A stretch of DNA of 64,000 nt from Thermocaproicibacter sp036260805 (lineage in GTDB: Bacteria; Bacillota; Clostridia; Oscillospirales; Acutalibacteraceae): NCBI GenBank assembly GCA_036260805.1, contig DATALZ010000055.1, forward strand, positions 1 through 64,000. The letters are read 5' to 3'. The position numbers and the translations under genes are program-made. Positions 50,834 to 60,016 of the stretch are shown piece by piece; position 1 is the stretch's first letter; every line of letters begins with the position of its first letter. The notes beneath the pieces were generated by a model. The model had not been told where the DNA came from. It ran no database searches and saw only the letters and a program-made list of their open reading frames with translations.

Positions 50834-51370
50834 TTAAGCAGTTTGCTGCTGTTTTTCGGCAATCGCGTTCAGCGCAACAACCAGGCCCTTCAGTGTGCCG
50901 TTCAACACGGTGACCAGTCCGGAAATCGGGCCGTTCATGCCGCGGAGCACCTGAGCCAGCAGAACCTCTTTCGGGGGCAGAGTAGCCAGTGTTTTAATCT
51001 CACTGACGTTTACCGCCTTGCCGTCGATAAATCCAGCCTTAATGGTGAAGTTGTCGTTCTTTTCGGCAAAGCCGTTCATGATCTTTGCAGGAGCAACATA
51101 GTCGTCCGTATGGACTGCAATTGCGGTTGTGCCTTCCAGAATGGAATCAAGACCTTCGATTCCAGCCTCTTTCAGGGCAAGACGCAACAGTGTGTTCTTA
51201 ACAACCTTATAATGGCTGCCGGATTCACGCAGTTCTTTACGGAGCTTTGTATCGTCTTCCACGGTGATGCCCTTGTAATCTACAATAACACCCGTGTGAG
51301 CGGCCTTCAGTTTTTCAGAAAGCTCGGCTACGATTTGTTTTTTCTCTTCAAGTACCTTTTCGCTTGGCAA
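50834..51370 (-). CDS. rplJ: 50S ribosomal protein L10
   Basis: 178 residues. The opening KVLEEKKQIVAELSEKLKAA and VVKNTLLRLAL are typical; the C-terminal helix holds L7/L12 dimers. It anchors the stalk and represses its own mRNA through the upstream leader. Confidence 0.96.
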   Translation of the reverse strand: MPSEKVLEEKKQIVAELSEKLKAAHTGVIVDYKGITVEDDTKLRKELRESGSHYKVVKNTLLRLALKEAGIEGLDSILEGTTAIAVHTDDYVAPAKIMNGFAEKNDNFTIKAGFIDGKAVNVSEIKTLATLPPKEVLLAQVLRGMNGPISGLVTVLNGTLKGLVVALNAIAEKQQQTA

Positions 51371-51399
51371 ATGGTTTCACCTCCGTTTAAAGAATAAAC

Positions 51400-51535
51400 G
51401 CAACAGAAAAAGCCTTTCCTGCTGCCGCAGAAAAGGCTTTCAACACGCAAACGCATTAAAGAACCTTACTCTCGGCAGGCTGGAAAATCCATTACGCATA
51501 AGCGCCTGCTGTCTTTGAATAAAGAACAGTTTAAC
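51400..51535 (-). promoter_or_regulatory. L10 leader with attenuator upstream of rplJ
   Basis: The minus-strand leader between rplA and rplJ holds a terminator-like stem AAAGCCTTTTCTGC/GCAGGAAAGGCTTT (51409-51440) followed by T-rich sequence. Upstream is the kinked stem region (AAAGACAGCAGG to CCTGCCGAGAGTAAGG), typical of ribosomal L10 leaders. L10-L12 binding would cause premature termination. Confidence 0.75.
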
Positions 51536-51577
51536 TTATTTCAAGTATACCATACGGGAACCGGTTTGTCAAACAAA

Positions 51578-52270
51578 TCAACCAACCTTGTTCGGATTGA
51601 TGCGTACTCCGGGGCCCATGGTGGAAGCAACCACACAGGAGCGGATATACTGGCCCTTGGAAGCTGCTGGTTTCGCTTTGACAATAGCACCGAGCAATGC
51701 GTTGAAGTTCTCAGAAAGTTTCTCCTTACCGAAAGAAACCTTGCCGATTACGCAGTGGATGATGTTGGATTTGTCAAGACGATATTCAATCTTACCGGCT
51801 TTTGCCTCGCCAATTGCTTTCGCAACGTCGCGGGTAACGGTGCCGGCCTTCGGGTTTGGCATTAAGCCGCGGGGTCCGAGGACTTTACCGAGGCGGCCTA
51901 CCAGGCCCATCATGTCCGGAGTTGTGATGAGGATGTCGAAATCCATCCAGTTTTCATTCTGGATTTTCTGGATCATATCCTCAGCGCCAACAAAGTCAGC
52001 GCCTGCTTCTTCAGCGGCCTTTGCGGCATCGCCCTTGCAGATTGCAAGAACGCGGACAGTTTTACCTGTGCCATTCGGCAGAACGATAGCGCCACGGACC
52101 TGCTGGTCTGCATGGCGGCTGTCGACGCCCAGTTTAACATGGACTTCGACGCTCTCGTCGAATTTCTTTGTGCCGGTCTTGACGCAGATGTCAAGAGCTT
52201 CGTCGGCATCGTAGAATTTTGTACGATCGATCAGCTTTGCGCCGTCGACATATTTTTTACCGTGTTTCAT
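51578..52270 (-). CDS. rplA: 50S ribosomal protein L1
   Basis: 230 residues with the family signature ITTPDMMGLVGRLGKVLGPR and GLMPNPKAGTVT. It binds 23S rRNA at the stalk and can repress the rplK-rplA mRNA. It follows rplK by about 115 bases. Confidence 0.97.
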   Translation of the reverse strand: MKHGKKYVDGAKLIDRTKFYDADEALDICVKTGTKKFDESVEVHVKLGVDSRHADQQVRGAIVLPNGTGKTVRVLAICKGDAAKAAEEAGADFVGAEDMIQKIQNENWMDFDILITTPDMMGLVGRLGKVLGPRGLMPNPKAGTVTRDVAKAIGEAKAGKIEYRLDKSNIIHCVIGKVSFGKEKLSENFNALLGAIVKAKPAASKGQYIRSCVVASTMGPGVRINPNKVG

Positions 52271-52384
52271 AGGTTTTCCTCCCTGTCAAGTGGTAAAATC
52301 GGATTCAAATTTCCTCCCACCGGGACTAAGGAACACTGATGGCCGGCGGCACATATCGTACCGCTCCGCTCAGAGGTTCCTGAA

Positions 52385-52810
52385 TCAGTCAGCGACTTCA
52401 ACGCCCATGCTGCGCGCTGTTCCGGCGACCATGCTCATGGCTGTTTCAATGGAAGCCGCATTCAGGTCGGGCATCTTTGTTTCTGCAATCTTCTTAATCT
52501 GTTCGCGGGTGATCTTCGCGACCTTTGTCTTGTTCGGTTCGCCGGAAGCCTTGTCGATTCCGCACGCCTTCTTAATCAGAACTGCTGCAGGCGGAGTCTT
52601 TGTGATGAATGTGAAAGAACGGTCGGCGTAAACAGTGATGATAACCGGGATAATCATTCCGACTTCACTCTTTGTACGCTCGTTGAATTCCTTCGTAAAT
52701 GCCATGATGTTGACACCATGCTGGCCGAGCGCAGGCCCAACCGGCGGTGCCGGTGTTGCTTTTCCGGCAGGTATCTGAAGCTTAATAAAGCCTGTAACCT
52801 TCTGTGCCAT
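52385..52810 (-). CDS. rplK: 50S ribosomal protein L11
   Basis: 141 residues. The GKATPAPPVGPALGQHGVNI segment is the Pro-rich N-terminal switch, and the C-terminal domain (KTPPAAVLIKKACGI) binds 23S rRNA at the GTPase centre. It follows nusG by about 113 bases. Confidence 0.97.
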   Translation of the reverse strand: MAQKVTGFIKLQIPAGKATPAPPVGPALGQHGVNIMAFTKEFNERTKSEVGMIIPVIITVYADRSFTFITKTPPAAVLIKKACGIDKASGEPNKTKVAKITREQIKKIAETKMPDLNAASIETAMSMVAGTARSMGVEVAD

Positions 52811-52923
52811 TTTTACTGCACCTCCAAAATTCGTGGTTGATGGCGGAACGAGAATGTGTTTTTCGCTCCTCCCACAGGGGCAAGCCCCTCATAACAAGCG
52901 GGTTGCCCCGCCGATTACCAAAA

Positions 52924-53445
52924 TCATTCCATAGTTTCGGCCTGATTGAGTTCAAGTTCAACCGGTGTTTCGCGTCCGAACATGGAGACGGTTACACGCA
53001 CGCGATTTTTCTCCTTGTCAATCTCCTCAACTATGCCGACGAAGCCTTCAAGAGGCCCGTCAATAATCTTTACGGAATCCCCGACTCCGTAGGAAACCTC
53101 AATCTCTTTCTTCTCAACGCCGAGTCTCGACACTTCCTCGTCGGTCAGCGGGATCGGCTTTGACGACGGGCCAACAAAGCCCGTGCAGCCGCGGATGTTG
53201 CGAACAACATACCATGACTCGTCGGTGAGAATCATCTTTACAAGTACATAACCCGGAAAGATTTTTCTCTCGACATCGCGCTTCTTGTTGTCTTTGATCT
53301 CGGTCACGGTTTCAGTCGGAACAAGCACCTGCTGAATCAGATCGTGAAGCTGCCGGTTTTCCACCGTTTTTTCAAGATTGGAGGCAACCTTGTTTTCATA
53401 CCCGGAATAGGTATGCACAACATACCATCGTGCTTCTTCAGGCAA
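52924..53445 (-). CDS. nusG: Transcription antitermination factor NusG
   Basis: 173 residues: the NGN domain (ARWYVVHTYSGYENKVASNL), and a KOW domain (SVKIIDGPLEGFVGIVEEID) that meets S10/Rho. It couples RNA polymerase with ribosomes. Follows secE by 23 bases. Confidence 0.97.
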   Translation of the reverse strand: MPEEARWYVVHTYSGYENKVASNLEKTVENRQLHDLIQQVLVPTETVTEIKDNKKRDVERKIFPGYVLVKMILTDESWYVVRNIRGCTGFVGPSSKPIPLTDEEVSRLGVEKKEIEVSYGVGDSVKIIDGPLEGFVGIVEEIDKEKNRVRVTVSMFGRETPVELELNQAETME

Positions 53446-53468
53446 AGAAAACCCCTCCGTCTAAATAA

Positions 53469-53705
53469 TTATTTTGCAACATTCATAATCAGCCCAAGCA
53501 GGTTTACCAGCAATGCGTCAAGGCCGAAAACAAAAAGACCAATTACAACGATTGTAGCCAGAACTACGCCGGTATTTTTGAACACCGTCTGCGGAGTAGG
53601 CCAAACCATCTTTTTGACTTCGCCCTTGGTATCGTGGAAAAACTTAGTAATGTTTTTGCCGGCTCTTACAAAAAAGTTTTCTTTCTTTTCCGTTTTCTCG
53701 GCCAT
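53469..53705 (-). CDS. secE: Preprotein translocase subunit SecE
   Basis: 78 residues; a charged N-terminus, then the amphipathic helix (ITKFFHDTKGEVKKMVWPTP) and one membrane helix (VVLATIVVIGLFVFGLDALL). It stabilises SecY. It sits between rpmG and nusG as usual. Confidence 0.95.
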   Translation of the reverse strand: MAEKTEKKENFFVRAGKNITKFFHDTKGEVKKMVWPTPQTVFKNTGVVLATIVVIGLFVFGLDALLVNLLGLIMNVAK

Positions 53706-53728
53706 AAACTTTTGTCCCTCCGTCCGGA

Positions 53729-53878
53729 TTACTTCGTCTCGCGATGAAGCGTATGTTTCTTGCAGAATCTGCAGTACTTGGTCATCTCAAGCCTGTCCGG
53801 ATCATTCTTTTTATTCTTCATTGTGTCATAATTGCGCTGTTTGCATTCTGTGCAGGCCATTGTTACTTTAACTCTCAT
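53729..53878 (-). CDS. rpmG: 50S ribosomal protein L33
   Basis: 49 residues: MRVKVTMACTECKQRNYDTM, then a second CxxC pair in YCRFCKKH. Both zinc-binding pairs are present, so it is the zinc (C+) form. First gene of the minus-strand cluster, with GGAGG upstream. Confidence 0.96.
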   Translation of the reverse strand: MRVKVTMACTECKQRNYDTMKNKKNDPDRLEMTKYCRFCKKHTLHRETK

Positions 53879-53985
53879 AACGGCACCTCCCGCTGTACGG
53901 AAATATTTTTAGCCTCTTTTAGGGCTGTGGCCTCCCTCAAAATAAACGGGTGCAAAAAAAATAACCCCTTTACCGAGGTAAATAC

Positions 53986-54014
53986 ATATTAACACATCAC
54001 CTAAAATGTGTCAA
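53986..54014 (-). promoter_or_regulatory. SigmaA promoter of the rpmG-secE-nusG cluster
   Basis: Minus strand TTGACA (54009-54014), 17-base spacer, TAATAT (53986-53991), about 108 bases before rpmG. A close match to consensus. Confidence 0.88.
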
Positions 54015-54084
54015 GCAGTTTCTTTCAATAAAAATTGAACGGGTGCCGGGAAGCTGTTCCGCGGCATCCGTCCGCACATCTTTA

Positions 54085-54879
54085 TTAGTGATCCATTTCG
54101 TTCAGGGTTCTTGCCATAAAGCTCTTGCGCTTCTTTTTCTTTTCCGGCTTTACTTTTTTGCCCTTCATTTTCAGCCCGGACTTGTAGCCCTTTGCTAGCT
54201 CTTCGCTGAACTGGGGCTGCAGGGCTTCGGCGGCTCTGTCGCTGATTCCGTTGAGGATTACAATCGTAATAATGGAACGGACGTCCATATCGCCGCTGAC
54301 ATACATATCGTTCAGAAGTCCGCCGCAGCGGTTTACCGCGTCTTTGTCGGTATTCTGGCTGCATAGCATGTCAATCTTCGGCAGAAGTTTCTCCCGCGTA
54401 AAAGTGACCCCGCGGACATCGCCATAAGCTGCTTTCTCCTCGGCGATTTCGTCTTTCAGTTCCGGGAAGATACCGACGAAACGGTTGAAAAAGAAAATCG
54501 CATCGACGTTGTTGTCGTCGTCTTTTCTGCGCTTCTTTTTATTGCGGACCACAGCCATCTGTTTCGGTCCCTGAATTGTTTCGATAAAATCATCGACGAT
54601 GCTCTGCGCCTGATCGGCAGAATCTGTTTCGGGGTCGAACAGCCACATGGAGACCGATTTCCACTTTTCGCCCGGTGCTCCGTCGCTCATATCGCACGTT
54701 CTGAGTTCAAAGCGTTTTTTGCTTTCGCGGTAAAGGATGCTGTAGGCAATTTCTTCGCCGGTATAAAGCGCAGACAGCCCGTCCTCTTCCGGTTTCTGGG
54801 CTTTTGCGGTCTTGTAGCCCTGTTCCTCAAGGGCGGCGCCTACTTTATCCGCCACCAGATTAAATGAATTTTGCTCCAA
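54085..54879 (-). CDS. Hypothetical cytoplasmic protein (264 aa)
   Basis: The start is taken as TTG at 54879 because AGGAGTGATTATA precedes it. N-terminal alpha/beta domain (NSFNLVADKVGAALEEQGYK; IAYSILYRESKKRFELRTCD) followed by a very basic loop (RNKKKRRKDDDNN near 115-127), a helical domain, and a Lys-rich tail (KMKGKKVKPEKKKKRKSF). The lysine runs suggest nucleic-acid or ribosome contact. No family name is certain; clostridial homologues are uncharacterised. Confidence 0.7.
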   Translation of the reverse strand: MEQNSFNLVADKVGAALEEQGYKTAKAQKPEEDGLSALYTGEEIAYSILYRESKKRFELRTCDMSDGAPGEKWKSVSMWLFDPETDSADQAQSIVDDFIETIQGPKQMAVVRNKKKRRKDDDNNVDAIFFFNRFVGIFPELKDEIAEEKAAYGDVRGVTFTREKLLPKIDMLCSQNTDKDAVNRCGGLLNDMYVSGDMDVRSIITIVILNGISDRAAEALQPQFSEELAKGYKSGLKMKGKKVKPEKKKKRKSFMARTLNEMDH

Positions 54880-55200
54880 TATAATCACTCCTGATCTATG
54901 ATTCCACCCGGGCATGAATTAATGTCTTAATTATAAAGTTTCCGTTAGCCGGAAACAGGCCTGTTTCTTTCGGATCTGCAGCTTTCTGCAAATGAAACTG
55001 GGCCGGATACAAATGTTATATTATTATACTACATAAACCTTTTTTTGTCACCATACATTTATTACAGCTCCGCGAATCAAAATATGTTTGCACCACCCCT
55101 GCCGATGTGCTATGATATGTATTTGTAGGATTCGGTTCAAATATTTGGAAACAGTGTGTCCTTTGAGGAATCGAAATCCCGAATTTGGAGGAATTCTTCG

Positions 55201-56289
55201 ATGCAAAAGAAAAAAATAGCCGTATTGTTCGGCGGCTGCTCTTCAGAGCATGAGGTATCGCGTGTTTCGGCATTTTCCGTCATTCAGAACCTGCCGAAGG
55301 AAAAATACGATATTGTAAAGATTGGAATTACAAAGGATGGCCGCTGGTATCTTTACAACGGCGCCGATGAAAAAATACCCACAGGAGAATGGGAACAGAG
55401 CGAAGAAAAGATGCCTGCGTTTCTCTGCCCCGACCGCAGCGTAGGCGGAATTGCTGTGGATTCGCCGGAAGGCCTTAAAACCGTGAAAGTCGACTGCGTA
55501 TTTCCCGTTCTGCACGGAAGGAACGGAGAAGACGGCACAATGCAGGGTTTGCTGGAGCTGAGCGGCCTGCCGTTTGTCGGATGCGGAACGCTTGCCTCAG
55601 CCGTGTGCATGGATAAGGCAATCACACATTCGCAGCTTGCCAACGTGGGAATTGCCGGCGCTAAATATCTTTGGTTCTATCGCAATAAATATACTGCCGA
55701 TGGAGCGAAGAAAATAAAGGTAAAAATAAATGCAAGGCTGGGCTACCCGGTTTTCGTGAAACCTGCGAATTCCGGCTCGTCTGTCGGCATCAGCAAAGTG
55801 AAAAGTGAAGAAGAGCTTGATGCCGCCGTCGCAAAGGCCGCTGCGGAAAGCGATAAAATTCTTGTTGAAGAAGCCGTCGTCGGGCAGGAAGTGGAATGCG
55901 CCGTCCTCGGGAACCTGGAGCCGAAGGCCGCAGGCGTCGTGGGCGAGATTGTAGCTTCCGCCGCGTTCTACGATTACGACGACAAGTACAATTCCGGCAA
56001 ATCCAAGCTGAATATCCCCGCGCATCTCGACGAAAGCGTGTCTGCGGAAATCCGCGCGATTGCGGAGCGTGCATTCCGTATGCTCGGCTGCCGCGGCTTT
56101 GCCCGCGTTGATTTCTTTGTGCGGAACGGCAAGGAAATCCTGCTGAACGAACTAAACACCATTCCGGGCTTCACGCCTATCAGCATGTATCCAAAACTCT
56201 GGGAAGCAGCCGGCGTTTCCTACAGCGAGCTGCTTGACAGACTGATTCAGCTTGCGTTTGATGATGACGCGAAAGACTTCAAAAGATAA
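55201..56289 (+). CDS. ddl: D-alanine-D-alanine ligase
   Basis: The ATG at 55201 follows TTGGAGG at nine bases; 362 residues. AVLFGGCSSEHEVS, VLHGRNGEDGTMQGLLE, VKPANSGSSVGI (ATP-grasp) and LLNELNTIPGFTPIS (metal and D-Ala site) are all present. It makes D-Ala-D-Ala for wall precursors. Residues that set D-Lac versus D-Ala specificity were not analysed in detail; the QEVECAVLG and YDYDDKY segments look like an ordinary Ddl. Confidence 0.96.
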   Translation: MQKKKIAVLFGGCSSEHEVSRVSAFSVIQNLPKEKYDIVKIGITKDGRWYLYNGADEKIPTGEWEQSEEKMPAFLCPDRSVGGIAVDSPEGLKTVKVDCVFPVLHGRNGEDGTMQGLLELSGLPFVGCGTLASAVCMDKAITHSQLANVGIAGAKYLWFYRNKYTADGAKKIKVKINARLGYPVFVKPANSGSSVGISKVKSEEELDAAVAKAAAESDKILVEEAVVGQEVECAVLGNLEPKAAGVVGEIVASAAFYDYDDKYNSGKSKLNIPAHLDESVSAEIRAIAERAFRMLGCRGFARVDFFVRNGKEILLNELNTIPGFTPISMYPKLWEAAGVSYSELLDRLIQLAFDDDAKDFKR

Positions 56290-56443
56290 AGAAAACCGGC
56301 AGAATTCCCGTACGGCCGCCCAGTCGGCGGCCGCGCGTCGTTATACGCCGAAAAGGAAACCGGGTCTGCGCGCGGCGGTCAAAAAAATCCGTCGGCCGGA
56401 ATATACGGACCCCGCTTCCATGTTCCCCACGAAGGAGAATAAC

Positions 56444-56890
56444 ATGCAGGAAAACTATCTAATCTCGATCAAGGGCCGCCAGAAAATCGACGGCGAGGTT
56501 GGCGAGGTTGAACTTACTACACTCGGCTCCTATGTAAAACGAGGCAAAAGCCGATACATTGTATATCAGGAATACGCAGAGGATGACAACAACACACCGC
56601 GGACTTCCATACTGAAAATCGACGGAAGCTCCCGCCTGACCCTGATGCGAAAAGGCGGCGACAACACCCGGCTGATTCTGGAAAACGGAAAACGCCACCT
56701 CTGCCAGTACGACACCGGCTACGGAAATATGATGATCGGCATTTTCACCAGCAAGATGGATTCGGAACTGGATGACGCGGGCGGCAGCCTTAACGTAAGT
56801 TACACGCTGGATATCAACTCTACTCTCTCCAGTATGAACGAACTTTTCATCACCGTCAAGGAGGCAAAAAACAACGATGTCAAAAATTGA
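56444..56890 (+). CDS. DUF1934 domain protein (YwiB-like)
   Basis: The ATG at 56444 follows AAGGAGAATAAC and is preferred; an in-frame upstream extension is Arg/Lys-rich and overlaps ddl. 148 residues, a calycin-like beta barrel: YLISIKGRQKIDGEVGEVEL, YIVYQEYAEDD, TLMRKGGDNTRLILENGKRH and YDTGYGNMMIGIFT. The family has no established activity and usually precedes argS, as here, with a 14-base overlap. Confidence 0.9.
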   Translation: MQENYLISIKGRQKIDGEVGEVELTTLGSYVKRGKSRYIVYQEYAEDDNNTPRTSILKIDGSSRLTLMRKGGDNTRLILENGKRHLCQYDTGYGNMMIGIFTSKMDSELDDAGGSLNVSYTLDINSTLSSMNELFITVKEAKNNDVKN

Positions 56891-58571
56891 ACTTCAGGCA
56901 ACCGAGAATCTGAAAAACGCAATTATCGCTTCAATGCATAAATGTATGGAGAACGGCACTCTGCCGCAGGCGGAAATCCCGGATTTCGCCGTAGAAATCC
57001 CCTCCGATCTTTCCCACGGCGACCGCGCCGCCAATGCGGCGATGATCTGCGCAAAGGCGTTCCATATGGCTCCGCGCAAAATTGCGGAAGTCGTGGCGGC
57101 AAACATCAGCCTGGACGGAACATATTTCGACAAATGCGAAATTGCCGGCCCCGGATTTATGAATTTCTTTCTGAGCCACCGGTTCTATGTTGACGTGGTA
57201 AAGGAAGTCCTTAGCGCCGGAACGGAATACGGCCGCAGCGACTGGGGCAAAAAGAAGAAAATCATGGTGGAATTCGTCTCCGCCAACCCGACCGGCCCGA
57301 TGCATATGGGCAACGCACGCGGCGGCGCTCTGGGCGACTGCCTTGCTTCCGTTCTGGACGCGGCGGGCTACGACGTAAGCCGCGAATTCTATGTGAATGA
57401 CGCCGGCAACCAGATTCTGAAGTTCGGCCGCTCGCTGGATGTGCGCTACCAGCAGATTTACAAGGGTGAAGACGCCGTTGAATTCCCGGAAGACGGCTAC
57501 CACGGCGAGGATATCAAGGACAGCGCCGCGGAATTTGCGAAGATTCACGGCGACAAATATTTGAACGTGTCGGATGAGGAGCGCCAGAAGGCCCTGGTTG
57601 ACTTTGCTCTGCCGAAAAACATTGCCAAAATGAAATCCGACCTTGAAAAGTATCGGATTGTTTACGATACCTGGTTTCTTGAAAGTACCCTCCACAACGA
57701 CGGTGAGCTGGATGAAACCATTCAGATTCTGAAAGACCGCGGCATGACGTACGAGCAGGACGGAGCCCTCTGGTACAAAGCTACGGCAAGCGGCGCCGAA
57801 AAGGATGAAGTCCTCATCCGCCAGAACGGCACGCCGACGTATTTTGCGGCAGATATCGCCTATCACCGCAACAAGTTCGTCAAACGCGGATTTGAGCGCG
57901 TGATCGACGTATGGGGCGCAGACCACCATGGCCACGTTGCCCGTATGAAAGGCGCAATGGACGCCATCGGGCTCGACGGCAGCAAACTGGACGTCGTTCT
58001 GATTCAGCTTGTGCGTCTGGTACGCGGCGGTGAAGTCGTCCGAATGAGCAAACGTACCGGCAAGGCTATCCAGCTCGGAGACCTGCTTGACGACGTACCC
58101 GTCGATGCAGCGCGGTTCTACTTTAATCTGCGCGAGGCCACTTCCCAGATGGATTTTGACCTTGACCTCGCCGTTCAGCAGGATTCACAGAACCCGGTTT
58201 ACTATGTGCAGTACGCGCACGCGAGAATCTGCAGCATTCTGAAAAACCTTGCGGCGGAAGGAATCCATCCGCGCAAATGCTCCGACGAGGAGCTTGCCCT
58301 GCTGACGGCTCCGGAAGAGATTGAACTCATCCGCCACCTTTCGGCCTGCACGGAAGAAATTATCGCTTCCGCCCGCGATTACGACCCGGCTCGCATGATG
58401 CGCTATGTGATTACGCTGGCAACGCTGTTCCACAAATTCTATACGGCATGCCGCGTAAAGGGTGAAGAAGAAAGTTTGACCGCAGCTCGGCTGAATCTCT
58501 GTCTAGCTGCTTCGACAGTACTGGAAAACGTGCTTTCCATGTTTAAAATCACTGCTCCGGAGAGCATGTAA
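56877..58571 (+). CDS. argS: Arginyl-tRNA synthetase
   Basis: 564 residues. Class I HIGH equivalent in VSANPTGPMHMGNARGGALG near residue 133, VVRMSKRTGKAIQLGDLL (KMSKS region) near 385, and C-terminal DALR anticodon domain ending with YTACRVKGEEESLTAARLNL. It charges tRNA-Arg. It overlaps the DUF1934 gene. Confidence 0.97.
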   Translation: MSKIELQATENLKNAIIASMHKCMENGTLPQAEIPDFAVEIPSDLSHGDRAANAAMICAKAFHMAPRKIAEVVAANISLDGTYFDKCEIAGPGFMNFFLSHRFYVDVVKEVLSAGTEYGRSDWGKKKKIMVEFVSANPTGPMHMGNARGGALGDCLASVLDAAGYDVSREFYVNDAGNQILKFGRSLDVRYQQIYKGEDAVEFPEDGYHGEDIKDSAAEFAKIHGDKYLNVSDEERQKALVDFALPKNIAKMKSDLEKYRIVYDTWFLESTLHNDGELDETIQILKDRGMTYEQDGALWYKATASGAEKDEVLIRQNGTPTYFAADIAYHRNKFVKRGFERVIDVWGADHHGHVARMKGAMDAIGLDGSKLDVVLIQLVRLVRGGEVVRMSKRTGKAIQLGDLLDDVPVDAARFYFNLREATSQMDFDLDLAVQQDSQNPVYYVQYAHARICSILKNLAAEGIHPRKCSDEELALLTAPEEIELIRHLSACTEEIIASARDYDPARMMRYVITLATLFHKFYTACRVKGEEESLTAARLNLCLAASTVLENVLSMFKITAPESM

Positions 58572-58600
58572 ACGGAAAGGATTGCAGGTGCAACAGGATT

Positions 58601-59737
58601 ATGGAATTCCCTTTTGAGCTTCCCTTTTTATTTGACGCCGCGTCGGAAACCTGCCCTGCAGGCAGAATTTCGGCAGAACGGATTGACGGCTGTGTAAAAG
58701 CGGGCGCGGGCGCTGTCTGCGCTCCGACGTTCGAAGCCAGCCGAGCATTTCTGCCGGATGCAGCGGAAAATGAAATTGACGAAAGGAACACAAGACTGGT
58801 TCAGTCCGTTCGGGACGCCGCCGGAAATGTTCCTGTAGGAGGCGTTTTGGGCCCAACTGGGTTTCTGGTTCCACCGCTCGGCGAGAGTGATTTTGAAGAT
58901 ATTTATGCTGCCTACCGTGAACAGGTAAGTGCGTTGGATGAAGTTGGCGCTGATTTTCTGCTTCTTAACCGGCAGACGTCCCTTGCGGATATGCGCGCCG
59001 CCCTTTTGGCTGCAAGAAGCACAAATCTGCCGGTGTTTGCCTGCCTTGCGCTGGATGAAAACGGAATGACAAAAGCAGGAACTCAGTTTCTGCCGGCATT
59101 GATCACACTTCAGGCCATGGGAGCCGACGCCGTGGGCATATGCGGTGTTCCGGATGAAAAAATGCTCTCCGAAATTCACGGTGCCGTTCCCCATGCATCT
59201 GTCCCTCTGATCGTTATCGCGGACTCAAAACCGGGCCAGACGCCGGAAGAATATGCGGAAACTGTTCAGCCCCTTCTCGATGCAGGCGTTAGGATCGTCG
59301 GCTGCGGGCAAAATACAACGGCGGAGCATCTGAAACAATTAAAAGACAATATGAAAAAATACGGCTCTCCGGAAATCCCCGAAGAGCCAGACTGTTATGC
59401 CGCCGCAATCGAACGGGAAGCGTTCTTTCTTGGCGACGATATTATTTTCAGCAAACCAATCCGCTGTTCCAGTTCGCTCAGCGACGATCTGATTGACCTT
59501 GACGATGAGCAGGTCTCTGCCGCTCTTGTGGATATTACCAGCATTGACGACGCCGCCCTGCTTGGCCAAAGCAGTTCTATGACGAAACTGTCTGCTGCAG
59601 TCCGCGCAGACAGCCCAACCGTTCTGGAAGCCGCTCTGCGCTATTTTCAGGGCAGGCTGATTATCGATTCCGGCAGCCCGATTGAGCGGGAAGTTCTGGA
59701 ACCGCTCGCGGCGAAGTACGGAGCGATTATTTATTAG
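58601..59737 (+). CDS. MetH N-terminus-like protein with altered zinc site
   Basis: 378 residues. The first 250 form a homocysteine S-methyltransferase-like barrel (VGGVLGPTGFLVPPLGESDF, EQVSALDEVGADFLLL, GADAVGICGVPDEKMLSEIH, VGCGQNTTAEHLKQL). The end (SPTVLEAALRYFQGRLIIDSG to LAAKYGAIIY) recalls the start of a pterin-binding barrel. In MetH and BHMT three Cys bind zinc: one after GxNC and the last two in GGCCGT. Here only single Cys occur at both places, so the zinc site looks degenerate. Methyl transfer from it is doubtful. It follows argS by 29 bases. Confidence 0.7.
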   Translation: MEFPFELPFLFDAASETCPAGRISAERIDGCVKAGAGAVCAPTFEASRAFLPDAAENEIDERNTRLVQSVRDAAGNVPVGGVLGPTGFLVPPLGESDFEDIYAAYREQVSALDEVGADFLLLNRQTSLADMRAALLAARSTNLPVFACLALDENGMTKAGTQFLPALITLQAMGADAVGICGVPDEKMLSEIHGAVPHASVPLIVIADSKPGQTPEEYAETVQPLLDAGVRIVGCGQNTTAEHLKQLKDNMKKYGSPEIPEEPDCYAAAIEREAFFLGDDIIFSKPIRCSSSLSDDLIDLDDEQVSAALVDITSIDDAALLGQSSSMTKLSAAVRADSPTVLEAALRYFQGRLIIDSGSPIEREVLEPLAAKYGAIIY

Positions 59738-59972
59738 GCTCGTTCCTGTTTTCTTCTTCCGTCTTAATGTTCTGAGGAATATTCTGCGGAGGAGCAGCAG
59801 GAACATCCCAGCCCTGAAAGGCAATGGCAATTGCGCCAAGCGCCAGGCAGCAGGCGATAACCGCTGTTGTAAGAGCCCAGTTGATAATTCCGAACGGACC
59901 GATTACCATGGAAATCAGCATCAGCACAAAGCCAATATCAAACAGGACAAGCGCGAGTTTTTCATCACTCAT
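59727..59972 (-). CDS. Small two-helix membrane protein (81 aa)
   Basis: The ATG at 59972 follows AAGGGAATGGTAACC. Two hydrophobic segments, VLFDIGFVLMLISMVIGPFG and ALTTAVIACCLALGAIAIAF, and a charged C-terminal tail (KTEEENRNEPNK). The 3' end overlaps the convergent gene by 11 bases. Function unknown. Confidence 0.65.
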   Translation of the reverse strand: MSDEKLALVLFDIGFVLMLISMVIGPFGIINWALTTAVIACCLALGAIAIAFQGWDVPAAPPQNIPQNIKTEEENRNEPNK

Positions 59973-60016
59973 GGTTACCATTCCCTTCTTATTGCAATAT
60001 TAAAACCGGATGTAAT

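Noticed and set aside
56252..56443. N-terminal extension of the DUF1934 gene
   Set aside because: The extension is very basic and overlaps ddl, while a strong ribosome binding site precedes the ATG at 56444.
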